A stretch of DNA of 64,000 bases from Candidatus Protoclostridium gallicola (GTDB lineage Bacteria; Bacillota; Clostridia; Christensenellales; Pumilibacteraceae): the NCBI GenBank assembly GCA_904387375.1, contig CAJFLE010000001.1, forward strand, positions 186,001-250,000, in the 5' to 3' direction. Shown here piece by piece: positions 1-7,147 of the stretch. A model generated the notes under the pieces. That model was not told the origin of the DNA, did no database searches, and was given only the letters and a program-made list of their open reading frames with translations. Every line of letters begins with the position of its first letter. The first letter of the stretch is position 1. The position numbers and the translations under genes are program-made.

Positions 1-2
1 CG

Positions 3-485
3 TACGCCGATGAACACGTCAAAAACATAGTATGGCAGATAAAATACGGCGGGAAAAATTACCTTGCCGGCTATATGGCGGTTCCGATGGCTGAAGCGGT
101 GAGAGCCGCCGGATGGCAGCCGGATATAATCACGTACGTACCGCTGCATAAGAAGCGGTTTAATGAGCGCGGATATAATCAGGCGGAATTGCTGGCCCGC
201 AGCCTGGGAGAAATAATCGATGTACCTGTGATCGGAACCCTGGAGAAACTGACATATTCCAGAACCACAGCGACGGGGATGGGCAGGCAGGACAGGGAAG
301 AAATGCTCCGCGGTTCTTTTGCGCTTACCGGAGCGGATATAAAAAACAAGACGGTATTGCTGACAGACGATGTGCTTACTTCGCGGGCTACGGCAAACGA
401 ATGCGCGAAAATGCTGCGGCTCGGAAAAGCGAAACGAGTGTATGTAATCACTTATGCGACCAGTCGCGGAGACAAGGTATTATAA
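3..485 (+). CDS. comF: ComF-family phosphoribosyltransferase-like protein (5' end outside window)
   Basis: The open frame runs in from the left edge with no start codon, so the N-terminus (in ComF usually a zinc-binding CxxC segment) lies upstream. The visible part begins YADEHVKNIVWQIKYGG and continues with KRFNERGYNQAELLARSL, both typical of ComF. The C-terminal half carries the PRPP-binding-type stretch VLLTDDVLTSRAT. Family members take part in DNA uptake in competent bacteria, but ComF-like proteins also occur in species without known competence, so the role here is inferred. It converges on sigF and shares a bidirectional terminator with it. Confidence 0.88.
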   Translation, partial: YADEHVKNIVWQIKYGGKNYLAGYMAVPMAEAVRAAGWQPDIITYVPLHKKRFNERGYNQAELLARSLGEIIDVPVIGTLEKLTYSRTTATGMGRQDREEMLRGSFALTGADIKNKTVLLTDDVLTSRATANECAKMLRLGKAKRVYVITYATSRGDKVL

Positions 486-551
486 TAAAAAATGCTGAAA
501 ATTCATATAAAATAACATATATTATGTTTAACATAGTATGAAAATTCAAAT

Positions 552-583
552 AAAGGCGAGCATTACGATATCTGCTCGCCTTT
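552..583. terminator. Bidirectional intrinsic terminator between comF and sigF
   Basis: An 11-bp perfect stem (552-562 with 573-583) encloses a 10-nt loop. It is followed by TTTT on the plus strand and by TTTATTT on the minus strand. The sigF stop codon lies in the loop, so one hairpin can end both convergent transcripts. Confidence 0.8.
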
Positions 584-1297
584 TGAAAACTCGTTTTTCA
601 TCATAGACAGTATCTTGTTTTCCAGCCTTGATACCTGTACCTGCGAAACGCCCATGACTCTGGCGACTTCGCATTGCGTCGAGCCGCGGAAGTATCTGAG
701 TATGATTATTTTCTTGTCGCGCTCGGGTAGACCGTTTATCAGATCCCGGAGCAGTATTTTGTCGATATTGTCGTTTTCGTTATCGCCGGAAGATATGCGG
801 TCAATAATCTGCTGGCTTTTTTCGTCGTCGCTGTTTTCGTAAATGGAAACGGGCATTTTCGCACTGTCGAGAATAAATACGACGTCGTGTTCGTCTATGC
901 CGAAACGCTCGGAAATTTCCGTAACCGACGGCGCCTCCGCGTGCTCCTGTTTGTATTGCTCTATATAATTGTTGATTTTTGCGGCGTCGCTTTTGACCGA
1001 GCGCGAAACCTTGATATAACCGTCGTCGCGCAGATAGCGTTTGACTTCGCCCATTATCATAGGAACGGCGTATGTGGAAAATTTTACCTCGAAGTCGAAG
1101 GAAAAATTTTTGATGGCTTTGAGAAAGCCTATACACCCGAGCTGATACAGATCGTCGTATTCGATGCCTCTGCCTTTGAATCGTCTGATTATGCTTTTTA
1201 TAAGAGGCGAGTTTTCCGTGAGCAGAGTGGTTTTGGCTTCCTCGTCGCCGAGCTGTGCGCGTTTGATCAGTTTTGCAACTTCTTCCTGCTGAAGCAT
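563..1297 (-). CDS. sigF: Sporulation sigma factor sigma-F (SpoIIAC)
   Basis: At 244 aa it has the usual length of sigma-F, the first forespore-specific sigma factor. Region 2 is recognisable around DDLYQLGCIGFLKAIKNF and the -10 recognition stretch FSTYAVPMIMGEVKRYLRDD. Region 4 with its helix-turn-helix lies at GSTQCEVARVMGVSQVQVSRLE near the C-terminus. The gene is third in the spoIIAA-spoIIAB-sigF operon, 8 nt after spoIIAB, with a good Shine-Dalgarno (AGGAG) before the ATG. By family knowledge it is held inactive by SpoIIAB and released by dephosphorylated SpoIIAA. Confidence 0.95.
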   Translation of the reverse strand: MLQQEEVAKLIKRAQLGDEEAKTTLLTENSPLIKSIIRRFKGRGIEYDDLYQLGCIGFLKAIKNFSFDFEVKFSTYAVPMIMGEVKRYLRDDGYIKVSRSVKSDAAKINNYIEQYKQEHAEAPSVTEISERFGIDEHDVVFILDSAKMPVSIYENSDDEKSQQIIDRISSGDNENDNIDKILLRDLINGLPERDKKIIILRYFRGSTQCEVARVMGVSQVQVSRLENKILSMMKNEFSKGEQIS

Positions 1298-1305
1298 CGA
1301 TTCTC

Positions 1306-1731
1306 CTATATTTTCCCGCGGAGAGATTTTTCCATAGTTACTTTCAGACCGCCGCCTTCGCGGTTTTCGACTTTAAGGCTGTCCATGAACGATTCCATTA
1401 CGGTGAATCCCATGCCGGAACGTTCTTCGTCCGCTTTTGTCGTATAGAAAGGCTGGAGAGCCGCGGGAATGTCGGGGATGCCGACGCCTCGGTCGAGCAC
1501 CTCGATATGTAATATCCGGTCTTTGATCTCGGCGCGTATTTCCACTTCGCCGCCTCCGTCGGGGTATCCGTGCACGATGCTGTTCGTGACCGCTTCGCTG
1601 ACTGCGGTTTTGATGTCTCCCAGCTCGTCCGTATCCGGATCCAGTTCCACGGCGAACGCCGCCACGATGCTGCGCGCAAGCGCTTCGTTTTTTCCCACAG
1701 CGGGTAATTTCAGTGTCATGCTGTTTTCCAT
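1306..1731 (-). CDS. spoIIAB: Anti-sigma-F factor / serine kinase SpoIIAB
   Basis: A 141-aa GHKL-fold kinase. The N box is AVSEAVTNSIVHGYP, the G1 box is DRGVGIPD and the G2-like box is ERSGMGFTVM. The protein binds sigma-F and phosphorylates SpoIIAA on serine. It is encoded between its two partners; its Shine-Dalgarno (GGAGAG) overlaps the spoIIAA stop codon, which points to coupled translation. Confidence 0.95.
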   Translation of the reverse strand: MENSMTLKLPAVGKNEALARSIVAAFAVELDPDTDELGDIKTAVSEAVTNSIVHGYPDGGGEVEIRAEIKDRILHIEVLDRGVGIPDIPAALQPFYTTKADEERSGMGFTVMESFMDSLKVENREGGGLKVTMEKSLRGKI

Positions 1732-1739
1732 GCTCTCTC

Positions 1740-2054
1740 CTAAGCGGTTTCTATTCTGGGCATAATCGTATATATGCCGGATAATCTGAGTATTTTGTCT
1801 ACCGTCGCGTTCGGCTCCGTTATGAAAAAGGCCACCGATTTCGGTCTGAATTTTTTATATCTGCCCACCAGTACGCCTATGCCGGTCGAGTCCATGAACG
1901 ACAGCCGCGACAGGTCGAGTATGACTCTTTTCGTATTCTGCGGCACAATGTTCGCGTCCAGCGACGCCCGCAATCCGCCTGCATTGCTTTCGTCCAGTTC
2001 GCCCGACAGCGATACTTTGAGCGTGCCTCCCGAATAGTCGTAATGTGCTTCCAT
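1740..2054 (-). CDS. spoIIAA: Anti-anti-sigma-F factor SpoIIAA (STAS domain)
   Basis: A 104-aa STAS-domain protein. The phosphorylatable serine is in the motif LSFMDSTGIGVLVGRY. I chose the ATG at 2054 because AAGGAG lies 11 nt upstream; the open frame runs further 5' but without family-like sequence. It is the first gene of the spoIIA operon. In B. subtilis dephosphorylation of this protein by SpoIIE releases sigma-F in the forespore. Two Spo0A-box-like sequences lie 70-100 bp upstream. Confidence 0.94.
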   Translation of the reverse strand: MEAHYDYSGGTLKVSLSGELDESNAGGLRASLDANIVPQNTKRVILDLSRLSFMDSTGIGVLVGRYKKFRPKSVAFFITEPNATVDKILRLSGIYTIMPRIETA

Positions 2055-2123
2055 TATGATCGATTCTCCTTGCGGTGTTTGCTGATATTTTAACTTACGG
2101 CGAAAGTAGAATAACGCGAAATG

Positions 2124-2151
2124 TTGACGACGGCGGGAAAGTCTTGTCGAA
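2124..2151 (-). promoter_or_regulatory. Candidate Spo0A (0A) boxes upstream of the spoIIA operon
   Basis: On the plus strand TTGTCGAA at 2144-2151 matches the textbook 0A box exactly. TTGACGAC at 2124-2131 matches 6 of 8 positions. They are in the same orientation 20 bp apart, about two helical turns. A TATTCT -10-like hexamer follows on the minus strand, so the downstream box could overlap the -35 as in known Spo0A-activated promoters. I could not find a convincing sigma-H promoter. Confidence 0.5.
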
Positions 2152-2204
2152 ACCTCTTTGCGGAGAAAAGTCAGAAATTTTTGCAAAAATCTGCGTCAAA
2201 ATTC

Positions 2205-2234
2205 TTGACACCGCGCCGTCAAATATAGTATATT
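2205..2234 (+). promoter_or_regulatory. Promoter of the five-tRNA operon
   Basis: TTGACA (2205-2210) and TATATT (2229-2234) are separated by 18 nt. The predicted transcription start is about 35 nt before the first tRNA. Confidence 0.8.
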
Positions 2235-2273
2235 ACTTTGGCAGGCGCGGAAACCGGGTCTGCAAAATGCCAT

Positions 2274-2350
2274 GGGCCTTTAGCTCAGTTGGTTAGAGCA
2301 ACCGGCTCATAACCGGTTTGTCCGGGGTTCAAGTCCCTGAAGGCCCACCA
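2274..2350 (+). tRNA. tRNA with anticodon CAT (tRNA-Ile2 or elongator tRNA-Met)
   Basis: The acceptor GGGCCTT pairs with AAGGCCC, the discriminator is A and CCA is encoded. The anticodon loop CTCATAA is closed by a 5-bp stem. The C4-G69 and C5-G68 pairs resemble the lysidine-modified tRNA-Ile2, but loop and arms are also compatible with elongator Met, so the amino acid is left open. Confidence 0.9.
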
Positions 2351-2377
2351 ATAAAGTCAATATTTCGCTGCATATAT

Positions 2378-2454
2378 GGCCTGGTAGTTCAGCTGGTTAG
2401 AACGCTAGCCTGTCACGCTAGAGGTCGTGGGTTCGAGTCCCATCCAGGTCGCCA
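2378..2454 (+). tRNA. tRNA-Asp (GTC)
   Basis: Acceptor GGCCTGG pairs with CCAGGTC (one G-T pair), discriminator G, encoded CCA. The anticodon loop CTGTCAC reads GTC. Confidence 0.95.
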
Positions 2455-2460
2455 TTTTAT

Positions 2461-2536
2461 GCCTTGGTAGCTCAGTCGGTAGAGCAAGGGACTGAAAATC
2501 CCTGTGTCGGTGGTTCGATTCCGCCCTAAGGCACCA
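2461..2536 (+). tRNA. tRNA-Phe (GAA)
   Basis: Acceptor GCCTTGG pairs with CTAAGGC (one G-T pair), discriminator A, encoded CCA. The anticodon loop CTGAAAA reads GAA. This is the species that the pheS T-box leader at 9.3 kb would sense. Confidence 0.95.
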
Positions 2537-2584
2537 GAGCAGAAATTGATTGCGCATCACCTCCGTGTGGTGCGCTATCAATAC

Positions 2585-2660
2585 GCTGGCGTAGCTCAAT
2601 TGGCAGAGCAGCTGACTTGTAATCAGCAGGTTGTAGGTTCAATTCCCATCGCCAGCTCCA
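2585..2660 (+). tRNA. tRNA-Thr (TGT)
   Basis: Acceptor GCTGGCG pairs with CGCCAGC, discriminator T, encoded CCA. The anticodon loop CTTGTAA reads TGT. Confidence 0.95.
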
Positions 2661-2674
2661 ATATATATGAATAC

Positions 2675-2759
<85 letters not shown>

Positions 2760-2762
2760 CGT

Positions 2763-2791
2763 AAAAAGCGTCGAAATTTTCGACGCTTTTT
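2763..2791 (+). terminator. Terminator of the tRNA operon
   Basis: The stem AAAAAGCGTCGAAA (2763-2776) pairs with the arm ending in CGACGCTTTTT at 2791. The T-run follows the GC core directly, only 4 nt after the last tRNA. Confidence 0.85.
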
Positions 2792-2864
2792 GCATATTTT
2801 TCATTGTGCGTATTTGTTTCTCATTAGCGGCTGCGGGCAAACATTAAAATTTTATGGCAATTCA

Positions 2865-2893
2865 TTGATTTTTGTTTAGCAATATGTTATACT
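2865..2893 (+). promoter_or_regulatory. Promoter of the structured RNA candidate
   Basis: TTGATT (2865-2870), a 17-nt spacer and TATACT (2888-2893). The predicted start near 2900 coincides with the first base of the 15-nt pairing segment of the downstream RNA. Confidence 0.7.
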
Positions 2894-2899
2894 GACTAT

Positions 2900-3120
2900 G
2901 CCAAACAATTCTTAAATAGCTCTAATCAAGGAGTTAGGAGTATGGACTCTTATCGTTTATTTTAATGCAAGTATTTTAGTTTTCAGCTGTACCAACACAG
3001 AATTTTGCGAAAATGCAAATTCCTCTTATGTTGGTACAGTGTTCGTACTATAATAAGAATTGTTTGGCGACAGTTGGGGTTTGCGTTTTTAGTGCGTCGG
3101 CTTCGGCTGGCGCATTTTTT
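2900..3120 (+). ncRNA. Candidate structured RNA or leader, family not recognised
   Basis: No long reading frame fills this stretch. The predicted transcript begins with a 15-nt segment (2900-2914) that pairs perfectly with 3054-3068. Inside, 2987-2997 pairs perfectly over 11 bp with 3029-3039, capped by a second 8-bp stem (3000-3008 with 3015-3022, one bulge) and a GAAAAT loop. A third element is an intrinsic terminator: a 9-bp stem with TTCG loop (3093-3114, containing T-G pairs) followed by TTTTTTATTT. A 7-codon frame (MDSYRLF, 2942-2965) with AAGGAG 8 nt upstream lies in the 5' part. End-to-end pairing around a hairpin recalls 6S RNA, but the open region is asymmetric. It could equally be an attenuating leader of the 69-aa gene that starts 20 nt downstream. 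Confidence 0.55.
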
Positions 3121-3139
3121 ATTTAAGGAGGAATTTTTC

Positions 3140-3349
3140 ATGTCAGATGAAAAAATTACAACTGAAAAAATTTCGACGAACGACGTTGCCGATTCATTGA
3201 TTGATTTATGCGAAAATATGGGAATTTGCGATCGTGAAACATCCATCGGGTTTAAAAAGTCTAAAAAGAAAGATATTTTAAAGTCAAAAAACGATCAGTC
3301 ATTTAGCAAATTTACAAATGAAGTTAAGAAAAGGCAGGAAAAGAAGTAA
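3140..3349 (+). CDS. Small lysine-rich protein of unknown function (69 aa)
   Basis: The ATG has a strong Shine-Dalgarno AAGGAGG 8 nt upstream, which supports translation although I recognise no family. The protein is hydrophilic, with an N-terminal half that could be helical (ISTNDVADSLIDLCENMGICD, two cysteines) and a very lysine-rich C-terminal half. There is no signal peptide or membrane segment. The coding sequence is AT-rich, unlike the housekeeping genes around it. It lies 20 nt after an intrinsic terminator and 27 nt before a lipoprotein gene. Confidence 0.6.
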   Translation: MSDEKITTEKISTNDVADSLIDLCENMGICDRETSIGFKKSKKKDILKSKNDQSFSKFTNEVKKRQEKK

Positions 3350-3376
3350 TTTATAAAGTTAAACCGAGGCATTAAA

Positions 3377-4642
3377 ATGGTAAATAAGATAAGAATCAGT
3401 GTAAAGAGTGTATTATTGATACTTGTTGTTATTTCTTTACTGAGCGTATTTGCATTTTTCTTAGCCGGATGTAACAACAACAATAATAAAACGGAAGATG
3501 ATATTGAGAAAGATGAATCTTTGAAATTGAATTTTATTGTTGAGGGCGAAGTGTATGACAGTATTGATTATACAGCTAATCAAGACAGCATAAAACTCCC
3601 TGAGGATCCTGTGAAAGACGGATATATTTTCGACGGTTGGTACTGGGATTATGATATCTGGGAAGAACCGTACACTTTGGCGTCGTTATCCGACAGACCG
3701 CTTACGGAAAAAATGATGGTCTATGCTAAGTTCAGTGAAATACACAGGCATTCTTTTTCGGAAGATTGGAGTACATCTTCTATGCGACATTGGCACGCAG
3801 CAACATGCGGATGCGATATGGTTGTCGATGAAGAGTCACATACATTTAACGACCAATATATCTGTACTGTATGCGACTACTCAAAAATGGAATATAAACT
3901 AAACGAGGACGGGGCTTCTTATACGCTGGTGGATAGCAATGTTTTTAAGGATATTGTAGTGGTTCCGTCAACATACAAAGGTTTGCCGGTTACAGTTATA
4001 GGTAAAAGGGCTTTTTGGAATAATTGGACAATAGAACGTGTTACGATACCGGATTCTGTAATCTCAATCGAATTGGAAGCCTTTCATTATTGCAAAGAAT
4101 TGCAAAAAGTCAATCTTTCTGATAGCGTGAAATATATAGGCTCTTATGCGTTTTGGGGCTGTGAAAAATTGACAAACGTAACATTCGGGAACGGTTTGGA
4201 ACGCATAGGCTTTTCGGCTTTTTATGCTTGTGATAATTTGACCGATATAATAATTCCCGACGGCGTGACGGATATCGGCCCTGACGCATTCGGCAGTTGT
4301 GATTCTTTGACGGAAATAGTTATTCCGGACAGCGTTGAACGGATCGATATAGGGGCATTTGAACATTGCGACAACCTCACCAAAGTTACAATCGGCAAAG
4401 GTGTGACTTATATGGGAGAAAGCGCGTTTGATGTCTGCGTAAATCTCGATACCGTTATCTTGAGGGAAGGTATAAAATATGTGAATAATCGGTCATTTAG
4501 ATATTGCGATAAACTTAAAAGTCTGAATTACGAAGGCACGGTGGAGCAATGGGGCGATGTCGAAATTGACGGATTGAATTATGCGGGCGAATACTATATT
4601 GAAACCGTAGTTTGTTCGGATGGAGAAGTTCCGTTTCGATAA
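3377..4642 (+). CDS. Lipoprotein with BspA-type leucine-rich repeats
   Basis: The 421-aa product starts with a lipoprotein signal: basic N-terminus, hydrophobic core and lipobox LAGC with the cysteine near residue 32, followed by an asparagine run. Residues about 50-115 resemble an InlB/Listeria-Bacteroides repeat (DGYIFDGWYWD). A cysteine/histidine-rich linker (HRHSFSEDW, CGCDM, CTVCDYSK) follows. From about residue 190 come roughly eight LRR_5-type repeats with the pattern AF..C..L..V.IPD.V..I. Such proteins are surface-exposed and often bind host or other cells; the ligand cannot be read here. The start is supported by GAGG 7 nt upstream. Confidence 0.85.
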   Translation: MVNKIRISVKSVLLILVVISLLSVFAFFLAGCNNNNNKTEDDIEKDESLKLNFIVEGEVYDSIDYTANQDSIKLPEDPVKDGYIFDGWYWDYDIWEEPYTLASLSDRPLTEKMMVYAKFSEIHRHSFSEDWSTSSMRHWHAATCGCDMVVDEESHTFNDQYICTVCDYSKMEYKLNEDGASYTLVDSNVFKDIVVVPSTYKGLPVTVIGKRAFWNNWTIERVTIPDSVISIELEAFHYCKELQKVNLSDSVKYIGSYAFWGCEKLTNVTFGNGLERIGFSAFYACDNLTDIIIPDGVTDIGPDAFGSCDSLTEIVIPDSVERIDIGAFEHCDNLTKVTIGKGVTYMGESAFDVCVNLDTVILREGIKYVNNRSFRYCDKLKSLNYEGTVEQWGDVEIDGLNYAGEYYIETVVCSDGEVPFR

Positions 4643-4690
4643 GCAGATAAATGCAACGCAAATTATGCGCGGATGCAATACGGATGTGTC

Positions 4691-4719
4691 TTGATAAAAT
4701 CGCGCCGGCGGGATATAAT
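4691..4719 (+). promoter_or_regulatory. Promoter of the membrane protein gene at 4763
   Basis: TTGATA (4691-4696), a 17-nt spacer and a perfect TATAAT (4714-4719). Confidence 0.75.
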
Positions 4720-4762
4720 GAAAGCGGAAAGAAATTTCCGAATAATTTTTCCGGAGGCGTTT

Positions 4763-5317
4763 ATGACCGATAACAGCGACGAATTTGATCGTGAAGAGGG
4801 CAGGCCGGACATACCCGGGCGCAGAAAGAGTTATCTTATAGCGTCGCTCGTGTTTTTCGGAATCGGACTGTGTCTGCTCGTTCCGATGCTGATTGCGCAG
4901 TCGGCGCTGCTTGCGGTGCTTGCCATCGCTGCGGGAATAACCGGCATAGTTCTGCTCGTAATTTATTTCTGTTCGGGAGTAAAAAAGCGCGAAAAGCGTT
5001 TGCGTGTACCGGCAGGATACGGAATACCTCTGCTGGCTCTCGGTCTGGATTTTGCCGGCGCCGCCGCTTTCTGGCTGGGCGTGCTGTGTATGATGACAAT
5101 CATGTTGTTCGCTCCCGGCATGATTCTGTTTTTTGCAGCGGTTGCCGCGCCGGTCGCCGGAATGGTGTTCGGCATAGTCGGGCTTTGCTCGAGCAGGAAG
5201 GTTATACGGCCGGGCGGCAAGGTCATGTGCGCAGTCGCAGTCGCGCTTCCGGTCATAACCGTCGTCACGCTTATTATATTGCTTAGCACGCGCGTGCTGG
5301 TCATAAGCCTGATGTAA
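4763..5317 (+). CDS. Multi-pass membrane protein of unknown function
   Basis: A 184-aa protein with an acidic N-terminal tail (about 20 residues) and roughly five hydrophobic segments rich in Ala, Leu, Val and Ile. A basic loop with consecutive Lys/Arg (GVKKREKRLR) separates helices two and three. I chose the ATG at 4763 because CCGGAGG sits 5-11 nt before it and the preceding in-frame sequence overlaps the promoter. I do not recognise the family. It is followed after 9 nt by a membrane-anchored binding-protein gene, so the two probably form one operon and may act together. Confidence 0.65.
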   Translation: MTDNSDEFDREEGRPDIPGRRKSYLIASLVFFGIGLCLLVPMLIAQSALLAVLAIAAGITGIVLLVIYFCSGVKKREKRLRVPAGYGIPLLALGLDFAGAAAFWLGVLCMMTIMLFAPGMILFFAAVAAPVAGMVFGIVGLCSSRKVIRPGGKVMCAVAVALPVITVVTLIILLSTRVLVISLM

Positions 5318-5326
5318 TGAGGGGTT

Positions 5327-6514
5327 ATGGCTGCCGCGAAACATATTGTTCCGATAATTGTTCGGGCCGCGATAAACGCCGCCGCTGCGGCCGTAGGTAT
5401 CTGGCTGCTCGTAAAATTCGAATATATTTCATCCTTCGGTGAGCTGGACAATTTTCTCGGCGCGCTCCCTGCAATTCTCATACTGCTGAGCATTGCCGCG
5501 CTGTCGGTGCTGCTGTGGATGAAACACACAAAGAAATTTCTGCCTGCATGCATTGCGTTGGCAGTCGCCGCCGTAATATCCGCGTCGCTTGTGCCTGCCG
5601 CGCTTGTCGGCGGCTGGTGGATAGAGCAGCCGCTCGCAGCCGCGACGGAGGAGACGGATATATCCGTCTATGAGCCTTTTACGGAGGGTTCGCTGACCGC
5701 AAAACTCGACGAGGAGAGTACGCTGAAGCTGGACGACCTGCCGCTTATGGACGGAGCGACGGCGCTGTATCCCGTATACGCGGCGTTTGTCGAGGCCGTG
5801 AGCACGGAAGACACGTACGATCCGGACAAAGTGCTTTGCACCAAAACAAATAAAGCGTATGCCGAGCTTATAGCCGGCAACCGCGACGTAATATTCGTGC
5901 TCGACGCGGCGCAATCGCAGCTGGACGCGGCCGAAGCCGCGGGCGCAGAACTGGAATTCACGCCAATAGGCAAAGAGGCGTTCGTATTCCTTGCTGCAAA
6001 AAGCAATCCGGTGAACGGCCTTACGTACAAACAGATAAAGGATATATATTCGGGTAAAACCGCAATGTGGAGCACTCTCGGCTGGAAAGAGGGAGGAGAA
6101 ATCGTTTCGTTCAGACGGCCGGAAGGTTCGGGCAGTCAGACCGGACTGCAGAAGGTAATGGGAGATATGCCCATACAGTCGCGTCCGTTGCCGGACGAGA
6201 GCCTTGCGGGAACGAACAGTCTCATGAAGCAGATGTCCGTGGAATGGAACGGCGTGCAGCCCGCGCTGGGATACTCGTATAAGTTCTTTGCCGAAACGAT
6301 GTATTTCAATCCGGACGTAAAAATTCTCGAGGTCGACGGGGTATATCCTTCCGACGAGAATATAGTGTCCGGAAAATATCCGTTCGTTTTTACGTTCTAT
6401 GCCGTCACGAACGGAGAGCCGACGGGAAATACGAAAACGTTTATAGACTGGATATGCTCGGATCAGGGACAGGAGCTCGTGAAAAAGACCGGCTATACTC
6501 CGATCGGAGAATAG
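5327..6514 (+). CDS. Membrane-anchored PstS-like substrate-binding domain protein
   Basis: A 395-aa protein with three hydrophobic segments in the first 110 residues, then an extracytoplasmic domain resembling phosphate-type periplasmic binding proteins. Visible family features are DGATALYPVYAAFV (compare the DGSTA motif of PstS), an extended central part with YKQIKDIYSGK, RRPEGSGSQTGL, and the C-terminal FIDWICSDQGQELVKKTGYTP. Ordinary PstS proteins are lipoproteins or secreted; anchoring by three helices is different. No ABC permease or ATPase gene is nearby, so the protein may sense rather than transport. The ligand is unknown. Confidence 0.7.
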   Translation: MAAAKHIVPIIVRAAINAAAAAVGIWLLVKFEYISSFGELDNFLGALPAILILLSIAALSVLLWMKHTKKFLPACIALAVAAVISASLVPAALVGGWWIEQPLAAATEETDISVYEPFTEGSLTAKLDEESTLKLDDLPLMDGATALYPVYAAFVEAVSTEDTYDPDKVLCTKTNKAYAELIAGNRDVIFVLDAAQSQLDAAEAAGAELEFTPIGKEAFVFLAAKSNPVNGLTYKQIKDIYSGKTAMWSTLGWKEGGEIVSFRRPEGSGSQTGLQKVMGDMPIQSRPLPDESLAGTNSLMKQMSVEWNGVQPALGYSYKFFAETMYFNPDVKILEVDGVYPSDENIVSGKYPFVFTFYAVTNGEPTGNTKTFIDWICSDQGQELVKKTGYTPIGE

Positions 6515-6529
6515 CCGCAACAAGCGCGG

Positions 6530-6560
6530 AGCGCGTTTGCCGAAAGGCGGCGCGCTTTTT
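6530..6560 (+). terminator. Terminator after the binding-protein gene
   Basis: AGCGCG (6530-6535) pairs with CGCGCT (6551-6556), with an inner GCC-GAAA-GGC hairpin, followed by TTTTT. Confidence 0.65.
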
Positions 6561-6589
6561 GCATAATACTTTCCGTTTTCCGCATAATA
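6561..6589 (+). promoter_or_regulatory. Candidate sigma-G (forespore) promoter of spoVAC-D-E
   Basis: GCATA (6561-6565) and CATAATA (6583-6589), 17 nt apart, fit the forespore sigma-G elements known from Bacillus (GHATR and CATnHTA, about 18 nt apart). In B. subtilis the spoVA operon is transcribed by sigma-G. No sigma-A-type -35 is seen here. Confidence 0.5.
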
Positions 6590-6658
6590 CGCGTATGATA
6601 AGAAATGAGCCGCGCGGCGGCGAATTCGTAAACGTAGAGGACAGGGAAGTACTGAGAG

Positions 6659-7147
6659 ATGACGGAAAGCTGGAAGACAGATGAAATAGAGAAAAGAAAC
6701 GAGAAATACGGCAGGTATGTGGAAGCGATCTCTCCGCGTACGCGCACCTTGCCGTCCCTGCTCAAAGCGTTCGCGATAGGCGGACTGACGTGCGTCATAG
6801 GCGAGCTTATAGGGGACGGTCTGGCGTTTCTGCTGCCGTCCGTTTCCGAAGAAATGATTGCGACGTTCACGTCCATGATACTCGTATCTGCGGCGATACT
6901 TTTTACCGGTTTCGGATTCTACGACGTCATTGCCCGTCACGGCGGTGCGGGATCGTTTCTGCCTATAACCGGTTTCGCAAACGCAATGTCGAGCGCGGCG
7001 CTGGAATTCAAGTCCGAGGGGCTTATACTCGGGACGTCCGTCAAGATGTTTACCGTCGTAGGCCCCGTGGTGGTCAACGGCATAGTATGGTCGGCCGTTG
7101 CTGGCATAGTGCGTCTGATAATTTCCATGATAACGGGGATGATATGA
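6659..7147 (+). CDS. spoVAC: Stage V sporulation protein AC
   Basis: A 162-aa membrane protein, close to the usual 150 aa of SpoVAC. The family signature is GGLTCVIGELIGDGL, later GFGFYDVIARHGGAGSFLPITGFANAM, with about four hydrophobic segments. SpoVA proteins form the inner-membrane channel that loads Ca-dipicolinic acid into the spore and releases it at germination; SpoVAC of Bacillus behaves as a mechanosensitive channel. It starts the three-gene cluster and overlaps spoVAD by 4 nt (ATGA). Confidence 0.95.
   Translation: MTESWKTDEIEKRNEKYGRYVEAISPRTRTLPSLLKAFAIGGLTCVIGELIGDGLAFLLPSVSEEMIATFTSMILVSAAILFTGFGFYDVIARHGGAGSFLPITGFANAMSSAALEFKSEGLILGTSVKMFTVVGPVVVNGIVWSAVAGIVRLIISMITGMI

Noticed and set aside
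2942..2965. The 7-codon frame MDSYRLF with AAGGAG, considered as a gene.
   Set aside because: Too short to support as a CDS on its own; kept only as part of the structured RNA description.
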